Made by a program: the position numbers and the translations under genes. A model generated the notes under the pieces. It was given only the letters and a program-made list of their open reading frames with translations, had not been told where the DNA came from and ran no database searches. A stretch of 64,000 nucleotides of DNA from GYS-P2D sp964522505 (lineage in GTDB: Bacteria > Bacteroidota > Bacteroidia > Chitinophagales > Saprospiraceae), in assembly GCA_964522505.1 (NCBI GenBank), contig CAZFWJ010000011.1:7111-71110 (forward strand), given 5' to 3'. Positions 54,027 to 63,702 of the stretch are shown piece after piece (position 1 is the stretch's first letter; each line of letters begins with the position of its first letter).

Positions 54027-54389
54027 CTATGCCCCAGCATTTTTTACGTTATGATATCCCATCAAACCCAATTCTTTTATCAGGCGATTACGTTGATCAC
54101 CCTGGATTATGATTTCGCCGCCTTTTACAGATCCTCCAACACCACACTTTGATTTGAGCAGTTTGCACATACCCAGCATTGCTTCTTCTGACAGCGTCAA
54201 GCCCTTAATGATACTAACTGCCTTTCCACCTCTACCCTTTCTTTCTAAATAGACTCTCAATATATCGTCAAGGGCTACCTTCGCCTCTTCCTGATATTCA
54301 TCTTCGGTTGGCAAATCGGCATTATCCGGATTGCCCATGGATTGAAAAACATCCCATCCGATGGACTTTTCAAATTTGTCTTTAGTCAT
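54027..54389 (-). CDS. SUI1/YciH-type translation initiation factor-like protein
   Basis: The 120-residue protein ends in a SUI1 domain: RKGRGGKAVSIIKGL near 50-64 and CGVGGSVKGGEIIIQGDQRN near 82-101. This is the bacterial YciH form of the eIF1 family, which can bind ribosomes and influence start-site selection. The N-terminal ~45 residues are acidic and less conserved. It is cytosolic. It lies 73 bp after the NhaD start and is divergent from the hydrolase-OsmC gene. Confidence 0.9.
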   Translation of the reverse strand: MTKDKFEKSIGWDVFQSMGNPDNADLPTEDEYQEEAKVALDDILRVYLERKGRGGKAVSIIKGLTLSEEAMLGMCKLLKSKCGVGGSVKGGEIIIQGDQRNRLIKELGLMGYHNVKNAGA

Positions 54390-54471
54390 TCTTATAAATT
54401 TATGACCTCATTTCGTGCACAAAATGCAAAGCTCTCGGTTATAAAGTATATCCAAACAAGAAATTAATACT

Positions 54472-55713
54472 ATGCCATCAAAAAAAGTCGAATTTCTCAA
54501 TAGCGACGGAGTGAAATTATCCGCTAAAATAGACTTGCCTTTAAGCAGGTCTCCATATCCCTTTGCATTATTTGCTCATGTCTTTACGGGCAACAAAAAT
54601 CTTACTTCAGCGAGACATATCAGCCGTGCGTTGACACAACATGGTATAGGGGTTATGCGATTTGACTTTACAGGACTCGGTGAAAGCGAAGGGAATTTTT
54701 CTGAAACTAACTTCTCTTCTAATATTTGTGATTTAGAGTCGGCTGCAGACTACTTGGCGGAGCACTTTGTTAGTCCGTCTATCTTAATAGGTCAATCGTT
54801 AGGAGGCTCGGCAGCACTATTTGCCTCACAGAGAATAGAGAGCATAAAGGCCGTCGTAACCATAGGATCTCCATCATATCCTGAGCATGTAACCCATCTC
54901 CTGAGTGACAATCTCGAAACCATTGAGAAAAATGGTTGTGCGGTAGTGAATGTCGGCGGTCGAGAGTTTACAATTAAAAAGCAGTTCTTAGATGATCTGC
55001 GTAGTCAGAACCACACCGATGTCATTAAGAACCTCAACAAAGGTTTACTAGTAATGCACTCTCCTCAGGACACCATAGTTGGCATAGACAATGCAGCAAA
55101 CATCTATTCTCTGGCTAAGCACCCTAAAAGCTTTGTCACGCTTGATGGTGCAGATCATATGCTTACTAATAAGGAGGATGCTAAATATGCCGGTACAGTT
55201 ATATCCTCATGGGTCCGTAGATATGTAGATTTCCCAGAAGAGCTACAACTAAAAACAGACAAGGACGTCGTTGTAAGATTAGAGGATGAAGATATATACA
55301 CTACCGATATACTTGCAGGAAGTCATAGCATGATTGCCGATGAGCCGGGCTCCATAGGAGGACACAACTTCGGTCCTTCCCCATATGAACTGCTGAATAG
55401 TAGCTTAGGAGCGTGTACTGCCATGACGCTTCAGATGTATGCCAGACGCAAAGGATGGGATTTACAAGAGGTTAGGGTACATCTATCTCATGCTAAAAAG
55501 AATATACACCAAGATGACATGCAAGAGGTAGAAAAGTCAAGTAAACGCATCGATAGATTTGAAAAAGTCTTAGAACTGGTTGGTGATCTCGATGACGAAC
55601 AGAAACGCAGACTCTTGCAAATAGCAGGCAAGTGTCCTGTCCACCGGACGCTATCAAGCCCTCAGGAATTTGCTACCAGGCTATTAGAAGACGAAGACTG
55701 GACTATAAATTAA
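54472..55713 (+). CDS. Alpha/beta hydrolase-OsmC fusion protein
   Basis: The 413-residue protein joins two domains. Residues about 1-260 form an alpha/beta hydrolase with nucleophile motif GQSLGGSAA (near 104-112) and a late TLDGADHMLT histidine. Residues about 275-413 form an OsmC domain with its two redox cysteines in SLGACTAM and GKCPVHRT. OsmC proteins reduce organic peroxides. The fusion is known in several phyla and suggests linked hydrolysis and detoxification of lipid hydroperoxides. It is cytosolic. Its stop overlaps that of the convergent acyl-CoA synthetase gene in a TTAA. Confidence 0.9.
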   Translation: MPSKKVEFLNSDGVKLSAKIDLPLSRSPYPFALFAHVFTGNKNLTSARHISRALTQHGIGVMRFDFTGLGESEGNFSETNFSSNICDLESAADYLAEHFVSPSILIGQSLGGSAALFASQRIESIKAVVTIGSPSYPEHVTHLLSDNLETIEKNGCAVVNVGGREFTIKKQFLDDLRSQNHTDVIKNLNKGLLVMHSPQDTIVGIDNAANIYSLAKHPKSFVTLDGADHMLTNKEDAKYAGTVISSWVRRYVDFPEELQLKTDKDVVVRLEDEDIYTTDILAGSHSMIADEPGSIGGHNFGPSPYELLNSSLGACTAMTLQMYARRKGWDLQEVRVHLSHAKKNIHQDDMQEVEKSSKRIDRFEKVLELVGDLDDEQKRRLLQIAGKCPVHRTLSSPQEFATRLLEDEDWTIN

Positions 55714-57383
55714 GACCAGACTACCTTGTCTGGTGCTTCATGCCAGCTTAAATACTTCTGACCATATATATCGTCGATCTTACTACGCTTAACCTTAAGA
55801 GTAGGTGTCAAGATATCGTTTTCTACTGACCATAATTCTGTGTCAATTATGGCGGTTGATATATGTTCGTATTTAGCGCGATCTTGATTAGCAGCGATGA
55901 CACTTTCTTGTATAGATTTAGCTACCTCCTCTTTACTGGCTTTCTGGCCAATCTCAGAGAGATTAAGTAATGCGATTGGTTGAGGTATTCCTAATCCAGC
56001 TACACAGACTTGCTCAACGAAATCATTTTTCATGATGACTTCTTCCATGGGATTAGGTGTTACATAACTTCCTTTCGAAGTTTTGAAGGCATCCTTAACC
56101 CGTCCTATAACTCTTACATAGCCATTGGCATCTATAGTGCCACGGTCTCCACTATGCATCCAACCATCTATTAAGACCTCGTTAGTCTTCTCGGGATTCT
56201 TGTAATATCCCGTCATCATATATGGTGTTTTCATCAATATTTCATCAGTATCGGGATCTATTTTCACTTCACCAAAAGGAATCGCTTGACCGACAGAATC
56301 TTGTGGTGATTTAGGGTCTGGGCTGTTGGTCATCGACCCGCACACTTCAGTCATACCATATGCCTCAACTAAATGAATGCCTAGCTTTTTGTAAAAATCT
56401 TTAATAAATGCCGGAGTAATAGCTGCTCCTGTAGCAGCTATCTTTATATCTCGCATCCCTAAGGCAGTTCTCAGTTTCTTCTTTACGATGCTGGACACGA
56501 TGGGTATCTTGAGCATTCTATCAAGTTTTTTCTGAGGCATCTTAGCCAGGACTCCTAAGTAAAACTTAGTCCATATCCTCGGCACAGCAAAGAACATGGT
56601 GGGTTGAGTATCCTGAAGATTCTTGGCAAATGTGTCAAGGCTCTCAGCGAATGAGATAGATCCTCCCATGGCGATACAAGGCACCTCGACTCCCAAGCGC
56701 TCGCCGACATGATTAAGCGGTAGAAATGAGAAATTTTTCCAATTTTGGACTTTACCCATGCCTAGCCAATCAGTCGTGAGCTCATTAGCAATTATTAACC
56801 CTGGTGTCTTGTGGACATGCATTACACCCTTCGGAGTTCCTGTAGTGCCAGAGGTAAACTTAATCGTCCAAAGATCATCACCATTAGGAATGAAATTCTC
56901 TGTAGTTGGCTCATGCTTACTGATCAATGAGTCCCAATTCTCACCCACGGTAATCTCAGCATTATCATCATAATGCGGAAACTTAATGACATCCACATTA
57001 TCGGGAATAGCATCACCCTTATCACCCCAACTATCAAGCTTGCCAACGAATAACAGCTTAACATCGCTAAGTAGGATGACTTGTTCCAATTGCTTCTTCG
57101 GGAGGCTGGCATAGTAAGGCACCGATACATATCCCCCCATCATAATCGCTAAGTCAGCCAGTATCCAGTGATAACAATTCTTGGATAATATGCCAATATG
57201 GTCTCCTTTTTGGAGCCCTTTGGCCGCTAGGGTCGTAGCCATTCGGCGCGCCTGTTGGCCCGCTTCTCTATAGGTGAGCGTCTTCCAGGTATCTCCCTTT
57301 GGTTGCCTTAAGAATACCTTATCTGGAGTGGTAGATTCCCAGTGGTAAAAATGCCCAATAATAGTCTTGTATTCTGCATTCAT
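55710..57383 (-). CDS. AMP-dependent synthetase/long-chain acyl-CoA ligase-like
   Basis: I take the ATG at 57383 (MNAEYKTIIGHF); a TTG three codons earlier is also possible. The 557-residue enzyme has the adenylation P-loop TSGTTGTPKGVMH near 180, the EAYGMTE motif near 340, and MHSGDRGTIDANGYV with GRVKDAFKTSKG near the C-terminus. It activates a carboxylate with ATP and transfers it to CoA, most likely a fatty acid. It is cytosolic or membrane-associated. It converges on the hydrolase-OsmC gene; shared lipid metabolism is possible but unproven. Confidence 0.9.
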   Translation of the reverse strand: MNAEYKTIIGHFYHWESTTPDKVFLRQPKGDTWKTLTYREAGQQARRMATTLAAKGLQKGDHIGILSKNCYHWILADLAIMMGGYVSVPYYASLPKKQLEQVILLSDVKLLFVGKLDSWGDKGDAIPDNVDVIKFPHYDDNAEITVGENWDSLISKHEPTTENFIPNGDDLWTIKFTSGTTGTPKGVMHVHKTPGLIIANELTTDWLGMGKVQNWKNFSFLPLNHVGERLGVEVPCIAMGGSISFAESLDTFAKNLQDTQPTMFFAVPRIWTKFYLGVLAKMPQKKLDRMLKIPIVSSIVKKKLRTALGMRDIKIAATGAAITPAFIKDFYKKLGIHLVEAYGMTEVCGSMTNSPDPKSPQDSVGQAIPFGEVKIDPDTDEILMKTPYMMTGYYKNPEKTNEVLIDGWMHSGDRGTIDANGYVRVIGRVKDAFKTSKGSYVTPNPMEEVIMKNDFVEQVCVAGLGIPQPIALLNLSEIGQKASKEEVAKSIQESVIAANQDRAKYEHISTAIIDTELWSVENDILTPTLKVKRSKIDDIYGQKYLSWHEAPDKVVWS

Positions 57384-57583
57384 CACGATCAATTATTTGA
57401 TGAGGTCAAAATAACATTGATTTTTAATTTGAATGCATCTATTCAGACCAATTTTTAACTTGAACGGATAATTACAAAACTATCCAATTCTCACTCCTAA
57501 GAAAGAAGTCTATCCTATTGTGAAGCTCGTAAGATGTTCTAACTTTAGTGTGATCACTAACTCCGTCCAACACAAATCATATT

Positions 57584-59056
57584 ATGTCATCCTTCCTCAG
57601 GTCTCATACTTGGAAACGTTTCAGAAGATCCCCACTATTCGGTAGAAATATGGCAGAAGGAGGACTCAAGATGTTCTTTGGCCTGTACTTCGCTATGATG
57701 TTCTTAGTGACCAGTACGACGGGCGGATTCTTGTTGCAGAAACTCTATCCAGATATAGATGTAGTGCATTCTGGTGGAGCTATCATATTGTATTACTTCA
57801 TATGCAGTCTGGTGATGCGATATATCTTTCAGAAGTTTGATGGCATGCAAATCAAACCATATCTACATCTACCTATTAAAGAATCTAAAATCACCAATTA
57901 CCTTCTTAACAAGTCATTCCTTGATTTCTTCAATCTGTTCCCACTTTTATTGATGCTCCCGTTCATGTTAGTGTCAGTACTGCCCGCAGTGAGTATGGTG
58001 ACATTTTTTGGTTTACTTCTATTTTTTATAGGTATCGTTTTTGTAAACCACTTTACTACCTATCTATTATCTAAGGGGCAATCAAGGATGTCGAATTGGC
58101 TATTAATACTCATCCCAGTGCTCATTCTTGTCATCTATTGGGATTATAAGTATGGCTTAGGGCTCTTAAAAAGGTTATCCGCCTTTGTAGCAACGGTCAT
58201 CGACAACCCATGGATCATGCCTATTCCAGCGATTATTGCTGCCCTATTATACTTCAAGGTACGCACCGATCTTCATCACAACATCAATGATTTCAATTCA
58301 GTCAAATCCTCTGGATTATATGGTACTACTTTCGAATTACCCTTTTTACAAAAACATGGATTAATCGGTAGCATCATTCAACTAGAGATCAACCTTGTCA
58401 TTAGATCTAAACGAGCTCGGCAATATGCTTACACCAGTGTATTCATGCTTTTATATCCGCTTTTTTTACTTGGAGGAACAGAAATTGATGAGCATGCTAT
58501 TATGATCTTTTGTGCTCTTTTTGTTGCTGGGGCATTCAGTCTCAATTATGGTACTTTCTTGTTCGCCTGGAACAGTAATCACTTCGATTTAATACTTTCT
58601 CAGGTTCCTGAAATCCGAGATTATATAAAAGCTAAAATATATTTGCTATCTGCCTCTACTGTTCTTTTTACGATTATTGGCCTACCATATCTATTTCTGA
58701 ATGCGCAATTTTATGTCCTCGTTCTTGCAGTTGGGTTGTTCGGCCTGTCGGGGATACCTATGATTTACATTTTGTTTTCGCTATACAATTCTAAAAAGAT
58801 CGATCCAAATGAAGGAGGTGCTTTTTCCACATCAGGTATGGGAGTGATGCACTTTGTAATAATGATCCCAGTAATGATTATTCCAATATTGATTTTTTAT
58901 GGTGGTAATGCTCTGTTAGGAACACCTTGGGGAATCATATGTATTGCCGTAACAGGAATGATCTGTTTGTTGCTGATGGGACCATTTATTAATTGGGCAG
59001 CGACATTATTCCGAACAAGAAAATATAGCTTAAGCGAAGCTTTTAGAGAACAATAA
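57584..59056 (+). CDS. DUF5687 family membrane protein (ABC permease partner)
   Basis: The 490-residue protein has about twelve hydrophobic segments and the N-terminal text RRSPLFGRNMAEGGLKMFFG, typical of the Bacteroidota DUF5687 family of ABC-2-like permeases. An ABC ATPase gene starts 2 bp after its stop, so the two form a transporter. The direction and substrate are unknown. It begins with ATG about 190 bp from the divergent acyl-CoA ligase gene. Confidence 0.82.
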   Translation: MSSFLRSHTWKRFRRSPLFGRNMAEGGLKMFFGLYFAMMFLVTSTTGGFLLQKLYPDIDVVHSGGAIILYYFICSLVMRYIFQKFDGMQIKPYLHLPIKESKITNYLLNKSFLDFFNLFPLLLMLPFMLVSVLPAVSMVTFFGLLLFFIGIVFVNHFTTYLLSKGQSRMSNWLLILIPVLILVIYWDYKYGLGLLKRLSAFVATVIDNPWIMPIPAIIAALLYFKVRTDLHHNINDFNSVKSSGLYGTTFELPFLQKHGLIGSIIQLEINLVIRSKRARQYAYTSVFMLLYPLFLLGGTEIDEHAIMIFCALFVAGAFSLNYGTFLFAWNSNHFDLILSQVPEIRDYIKAKIYLLSASTVLFTIIGLPYLFLNAQFYVLVLAVGLFGLSGIPMIYILFSLYNSKKIDPNEGGAFSTSGMGVMHFVIMIPVMIIPILIFYGGNALLGTPWGIICIAVTGMICLLLMGPFINWAATLFRTRKYSLSEAFREQ

Positions 59057-59058
59057 TC

Positions 59059-59766
59059 ATGGAGAAAGAGTCACTGATAGAAATCAATAATCTGACCAAG
59101 AGTTATCAGGGTCAGCAAGTCTTAAATGTATCTGACATGAAGATTAGGAGCGGAGAAATTATAGGCCTCATCGGCAATAACGGCGCAGGCAAGACTACCC
59201 TTATGAGTCTGATGTTAGACTTGATAAAAGCGAGTACTGGATGGGTTAAGAGCAAGTCATCATTAGTATCAGAAACTGAGGCTTGGAAACATTATACTGG
59301 TTCATATTTAGACGAGAGCTTTTTAATCAACTTTCTTACGCCAGACGAATACTTCAGATTCGTAGGAGAACTGCATGGTATGTCTACTAATGAGACGGAA
59401 AATTTCGTAAATCAATTCGAGACTATATTTAACGGGGAGATAATAGGTCAAAAGAAGTATATCCGAGACCTCTCCAAAGGGAACCAAAAGAAAGTTGGTA
59501 TCGTAGCTGCACTCTTCGGCAACCCCGAAGTTCTTCTTCTTGATGAACCCTTTGCTAATCTTGATCCTACCACACAGATCAGAATCAAAAAACTTGTTCA
59601 AGATCTAAGTACAACATCTATCATAAGCAGTCATGACATCAATCAAGTGACTGATATCGCAACACGGATCATCTTACTGGAAAAAGGTCAAGTTGTAAAA
59701 GACGTCCAGAAGAATGAAAATACGCTGAAGGAACTATCTGCCTACTTTCAGTCACAGCTGCAATAA
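59059..59766 (+). CDS. ABC transporter ATP-binding protein
   Basis: The 235-residue ATPase has Walker A GNNGAGKTT near 36-44, signature LSKGNQKKVG, Walker B EVLLLDEPFANLDP and the switch histidine in ISSHDIN. The signature is LSKGN rather than the commoner LSGGQ, as in several ABC-2 export ATPases. It pairs with the DUF5687 membrane protein just upstream. The 253-bp gap after it holds no gene that I can support. Confidence 0.92.
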   Translation: MEKESLIEINNLTKSYQGQQVLNVSDMKIRSGEIIGLIGNNGAGKTTLMSLMLDLIKASTGWVKSKSSLVSETEAWKHYTGSYLDESFLINFLTPDEYFRFVGELHGMSTNETENFVNQFETIFNGEIIGQKKYIRDLSKGNQKKVGIVAALFGNPEVLLLDEPFANLDPTTQIRIKKLVQDLSTTSIISSHDINQVTDIATRIILLEKGQVVKDVQKNENTLKELSAYFQSQLQ

Positions 59767-60019
59767 AGTTTTGTACAGAATCATCATCGCCAATGACCTC
59801 CTTTGTTCCTTTTTTGTAAAAATCTTATTGTATTCTAAGACAGAATAATTTGGTTAATTGAATGCCTTGAATTCTTTGGTAATTATATAACTGTATGGCC
59901 TTTTCTGAACTAGGTTTAAGATATTTTGGTAATACAGTTATGTTCATTTGGGTTAAAATATTTATTGTCATTAACTAGTTTACCTATGATCAATAAACTT
60001 GAATTTGATCTGTTTATGA

Positions 60020-61483
60020 TCAATCTAGGCCTTTTAGTTTATCATACTTACGCCAGTCTACCTTTTTAGTCCTCCTAATGTACTCCATTGTTCTCCCAGG
60101 ATAGTTGTTAGGTGAGGAGCCATCAGCTGATCGATACCAGCTCTCTCCTTCTGTGGCCCAGATCATCTTATTGAGTCTTTCCTGTGTCTCTTGGTAATAC
60201 GCTTCCATAACTTCCTTCTTGACATCCATAGACTTGAGTTGATCATCTTTCATCTTCTGGATACATTGAGCGATATAGTTGGCCTGAGCTTCGCTCATGA
60301 TGATGATTGAGTTGTGTCCTAAGTTAGTATTAGGTCCATACATCATAAATAGATTAGGAAAGCCATGTACGCTGATCCCCAAGTAATTCTGCGATCCCTT
60401 CGACCATATATCCTTGATCGATTTATTATTCACTCCAGTTACTTCAATTTCTTTTAAGAATGGATTCGTAATAAAACCCGTCCCGAAGATTAAGACATCA
60501 ACGTCATATGATCCTTCTGAAGATTGCACTCCTGACGAATGCATCCCTTGAATTTGGGATGTAACCAACTTCACATTGTTTCTGGCTAATGCAGGATAGT
60601 ACGTGTCAGAAAACAATACTCGCTTTGCACCCATAGGGAATAATGGCGTCAATGTTTTGACCAAGTCTTCATCCTTGATATGATCCTTGATGAACTTGAT
60701 ACTTTGAGCTTGATATAGTTTTCTGAGCCATTGATTACTATTCTGCATCAGAAAGAATAAGCCGCCACCTAAGAGCCAAATCTTGATTCGATACAGCTTC
60801 AATAGAAGCGGTATTCTCCTCACTAATTTCTTCTCCCATTCACGATACATTCGATCTTGCTTCGGCAACATCCAGTTTGCAGATCTTTGGAAGACGATGA
60901 CCTCTCCAGCGACTTTAGCAATCTCAGGTATGAATTGCACTGCACTTGCAGCATTGCCTATGACCCCTACCCGCTTACCAGTCAAATCAACATCATGATT
61001 CCACCGAGCTGAATGAAAGTACGGGATGCTCAGGTTGTCTATATTCTTGAATTTAGGGATAGACGGATGATGCAATTGGCCGATGGCTGTAATTATGGAT
61101 GATGATTGATACTTCTTGCCTGCCGTAGTCTGCACATTCCAAATGCAGCTTTCTTGAAGCCAAGTAGCGCTGATTACCTCCTCATCAAATAATATATGAT
61201 CTCGCAGATTGTGCTTGTCTGCAACGTGATTAATGTATTGCAATATTTGTGGCTGCATAGACCACTTATACTCCCACTCTGGATAAGGCTCGAATGAATA
61301 ACTATACAGCGCCGATGGAATATCGCACTCTGCTCCTGGATAGGTATTTTCTCTCCAAGTACCCCCTATGTCTGACTCTTTCTCCAGTATGATAAAATCC
61401 TCTATGCCTCTTTCTTTCAGTTTGATGGCCATGCAAAGACCAGAGAAGCCGGTACCAATAATTATTACTGTAGTATGAATCAT
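60020..61483 (-). CDS. Flavin-containing monooxygenase, Baeyer-Villiger-like
   Basis: I start at the ATG at 61483 (MIHTTVIIIGTGFSG); an ATG 33 bp upstream adds an atypical leader. The 487-residue enzyme has the FAD motif GTGFSG near 10-15, the segment GGTWRENTYPGAECDIPSAL typical of Baeyer-Villiger oxygenases, the fingerprint-like FHSARWNHDVDLTGKRV near 156-172, and the NADPH motif GNAASA. It likely inserts oxygen into ketones or oxidises small nucleophiles. The substrate is unknown. It is divergent from the ribokinase gene. Confidence 0.9.
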   Translation of the reverse strand: MIHTTVIIIGTGFSGLCMAIKLKERGIEDFIILEKESDIGGTWRENTYPGAECDIPSALYSYSFEPYPEWEYKWSMQPQILQYINHVADKHNLRDHILFDEEVISATWLQESCIWNVQTTAGKKYQSSSIITAIGQLHHPSIPKFKNIDNLSIPYFHSARWNHDVDLTGKRVGVIGNAASAVQFIPEIAKVAGEVIVFQRSANWMLPKQDRMYREWEKKLVRRIPLLLKLYRIKIWLLGGGLFFLMQNSNQWLRKLYQAQSIKFIKDHIKDEDLVKTLTPLFPMGAKRVLFSDTYYPALARNNVKLVTSQIQGMHSSGVQSSEGSYDVDVLIFGTGFITNPFLKEIEVTGVNNKSIKDIWSKGSQNYLGISVHGFPNLFMMYGPNTNLGHNSIIIMSEAQANYIAQCIQKMKDDQLKSMDVKKEVMEAYYQETQERLNKMIWATEGESWYRSADGSSPNNYPGRTMEYIRRTKKVDWRKYDKLKGLD

Positions 61484-61595
61484 AAGCGCTCCTAAAATAA
61501 AGAATAATAATGCCAAAGACTGAGGTCATAATTGGTCATCAATGCATTATAGTTCTATATTTCCTGAGCGGATAAATATCTGTATACGTAGAATT

Positions 61596-62495
61596 ATGAA
61601 GAACAGAATAACGGTTATAGGCAGTAGTAATACTGATATGGTCATCAAGTCAGATCGACTACCAGTGCCTGGCGAGACTGTAATAGGTAATCAGTTTAGC
61701 ATGCACCACGGGGGAAAAGGCGCTAATCAAGCTGTTGCTGCTGCTCGACTCGGAGGTGATGTAACTTTCGTCTGCCGAGTGGGCAATGATGTATTTGGTA
61801 AGGGGGCAATAGATCATTATCGACTGTCAGGGATTGATACTTCATTAATAACCAGTGATCTTGTTGATGCATCAGGAACAGCCTTAATATTAGTAGATAA
61901 TAAAGGTGAGAATTCTATTGCTGTAGCTCTGGGGGCAAATAAAAACTTAAATCCTGACTTAATTGAACACGCCAGATCCGCTATTCAATCAAGCTCTTAT
62001 GTGCTTACACAGTTAGAAACTCCGCTTGATACTATTGAGGCCATAGGAGCTCTCTGTAGAACCTACAAGGTCCCGTTAATTTTGAATCCCGCTCCAGCGA
62101 CCGAACTATCCGATGAGCTTTTGGCTCATGTCGATATTATCACACCAAATGCTATTGAGACTTACCATTTGACTGGTATTACGTTAAGTGCCGAGCACAG
62201 CATACAAGAGGCCTCGGCAGCCCTTCATAGCAGAGGGATAGAGACAGTGATCATAACATTGGGAGAGAAGGGTGCATATTTGAGTAGTGCAGACTTTCGT
62301 GGTTATATCCCTGTAGATCAAGTAGACGTCGTTGATACTACCGCAGCGGGAGATACATTTAATGGTGCTCTGGTTGTGTCTCTCAGCGAGGGGTACAATC
62401 TTCAAGAGGCAGTTAGATATGCCAATAAAGCAGCAGCCTACTCAGTAGGTAGGCTCGGAGCGCAGTCATCGATACCATATCGCAAAGATTTGTAG
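61596..62495 (+). CDS. rbsK: Ribokinase
   Basis: I start at the ATG at 61596 (MKNRITVIGSSNTDMV); the upstream frame adds an unlikely leader. The 299-residue PfkB-family enzyme has signature 1 GGKGANQAVAAARLG near 38-52 and signature 2 DTTAAGDTFNGAL near 246-258, with catalytic Asp in AAGD. SSNTDMV at the start is the ribokinase hallmark. It phosphorylates ribose with ATP. No ribose transporter or RbsD lies nearby, so it may serve nucleoside salvage. Confidence 0.92.
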   Translation: MKNRITVIGSSNTDMVIKSDRLPVPGETVIGNQFSMHHGGKGANQAVAAARLGGDVTFVCRVGNDVFGKGAIDHYRLSGIDTSLITSDLVDASGTALILVDNKGENSIAVALGANKNLNPDLIEHARSAIQSSSYVLTQLETPLDTIEAIGALCRTYKVPLILNPAPATELSDELLAHVDIITPNAIETYHLTGITLSAEHSIQEASAALHSRGIETVIITLGEKGAYLSSADFRGYIPVDQVDVVDTTAAGDTFNGALVVSLSEGYNLQEAVRYANKAAAYSVGRLGAQSSIPYRKDL

Positions 62496-62580
62496 TCGTA
62501 CTATGCCCAGATGATGTTGCTATATATAAATTACGAAAGCGATCTTCTTATTACTTTCAGGCTCTAAATTATAAATCACT

Positions 62581-63702
62581 ATGAAAAACAAAAGCCCCAT
62601 TATTCTTGCATTGTTGGCAATGATGTCCTGCGATTCTGAACCCAAAATTCGACATGAGAATATCGCTATTGGTACCTATACCAGAATGGAAGGTCATGTA
62701 TCTGGTGATGCCGATGGGATCTACTTAGGGCAACTGAATACTCAGACGGGTCAAATCACCATACAGGACACGATAGGCGCAATAGTGAATCCCTCCTATC
62801 TACAGTTGAAGAATCAAAAAGTATATGCCGTGAGTGAGGTAGCCAATGGGACTGTCGATCCAATTGGAAAGCTGCACATAATCGATCTCGATAGCAGAGA
62901 GCAAAAAATTGTGACTATTAATGGAGATGCTCCATGCCATGTGAATATCTCAAAGCAAGGCGAGTATGCTATTACAAGTAATTACCTGAGCAAATTATCA
63001 GTGATTACCTTGAATAACAATCCAAAATTAAGCGACGCCATACTGATAGAGGGTGATACGCAGGGCCCTCCTCGTCAGGAAGCACCACATCCACATATGT
63101 CTGTTTTTGCACCTGATGACAAAACCGTCTTAGTTGCTGATTTAGGCCTCGATGCAATCATTCATTTTCAATTAAAAGATGGCTCCTTAACAGAGCTTAC
63201 GAGGACCAACACAACACCCAAATCCGGCCCAAGACACATGGTTGTAGATCGCCAAAATAGTGTGATCTATGTAATCACTGAATTGAACCATAGCATAGAA
63301 TCTTTTCTATTCGAGGATGCACATCGCCCAATGACTCGTATTGAATCTATCTCAACTCTCAAAGAAGGTGTCCTTAACTCTAATGTGAACTGCTCTGCAA
63401 TTCATATGCATCCTTCAGGAAAATTTATCTATGCCGCTAATCGTGGTATAAATGATGAGTCGGAACAAAGCATATCTGCATTTAGCGTTATTGAACCGGG
63501 AGTACTCTCATTGATTGGCACCTACCCTTCTAAAGGATTAATCCCGAGAGATTTTGCGATTAGCCCAAATGGTCATTATCTCCTGATCGCGAATCAAGAG
63601 AGTGATAATATCGTAACATATAAGATCGAAGCGGACGGCACATTGACAAGCACAGACTGGATTACTAATGTTAGAACTCCCGTCTGCCTCAAGTTTTATT
63701 AG
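62581..63702 (+). CDS. Lactonase-family (6-phosphogluconolactonase-like) lipoprotein
   Basis: The 373-residue protein has a short signal peptide and lipobox MMSC (Cys17). A seven-bladed beta-propeller of the YbhE/lactonase family follows: IAIGTYTR at the start, NPSYLQLKNQKVYAVSE, PHPHMSVFAPDDKTVLVADL, SGPRHMVVD, HMHPSGKFIYAANRG and FAISPNGHYLLIANQ. Cytosolic members hydrolyse 6-phosphogluconolactone. A lipoprotein form must act outside the cytosol, so its lactone substrate is probably different. It follows the ribokinase gene by 85 bp on the same strand. Confidence 0.9.
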   Translation: MKNKSPIILALLAMMSCDSEPKIRHENIAIGTYTRMEGHVSGDADGIYLGQLNTQTGQITIQDTIGAIVNPSYLQLKNQKVYAVSEVANGTVDPIGKLHIIDLDSREQKIVTINGDAPCHVNISKQGEYAITSNYLSKLSVITLNNNPKLSDAILIEGDTQGPPRQEAPHPHMSVFAPDDKTVLVADLGLDAIIHFQLKDGSLTELTRTNTTPKSGPRHMVVDRQNSVIYVITELNHSIESFLFEDAHRPMTRIESISTLKEGVLNSNVNCSAIHMHPSGKFIYAANRGINDESEQSISAFSVIEPGVLSLIGTYPSKGLIPRDFAISPNGHYLLIANQESDNIVTYKIEADGTLTSTDWITNVRTPVCLKFY

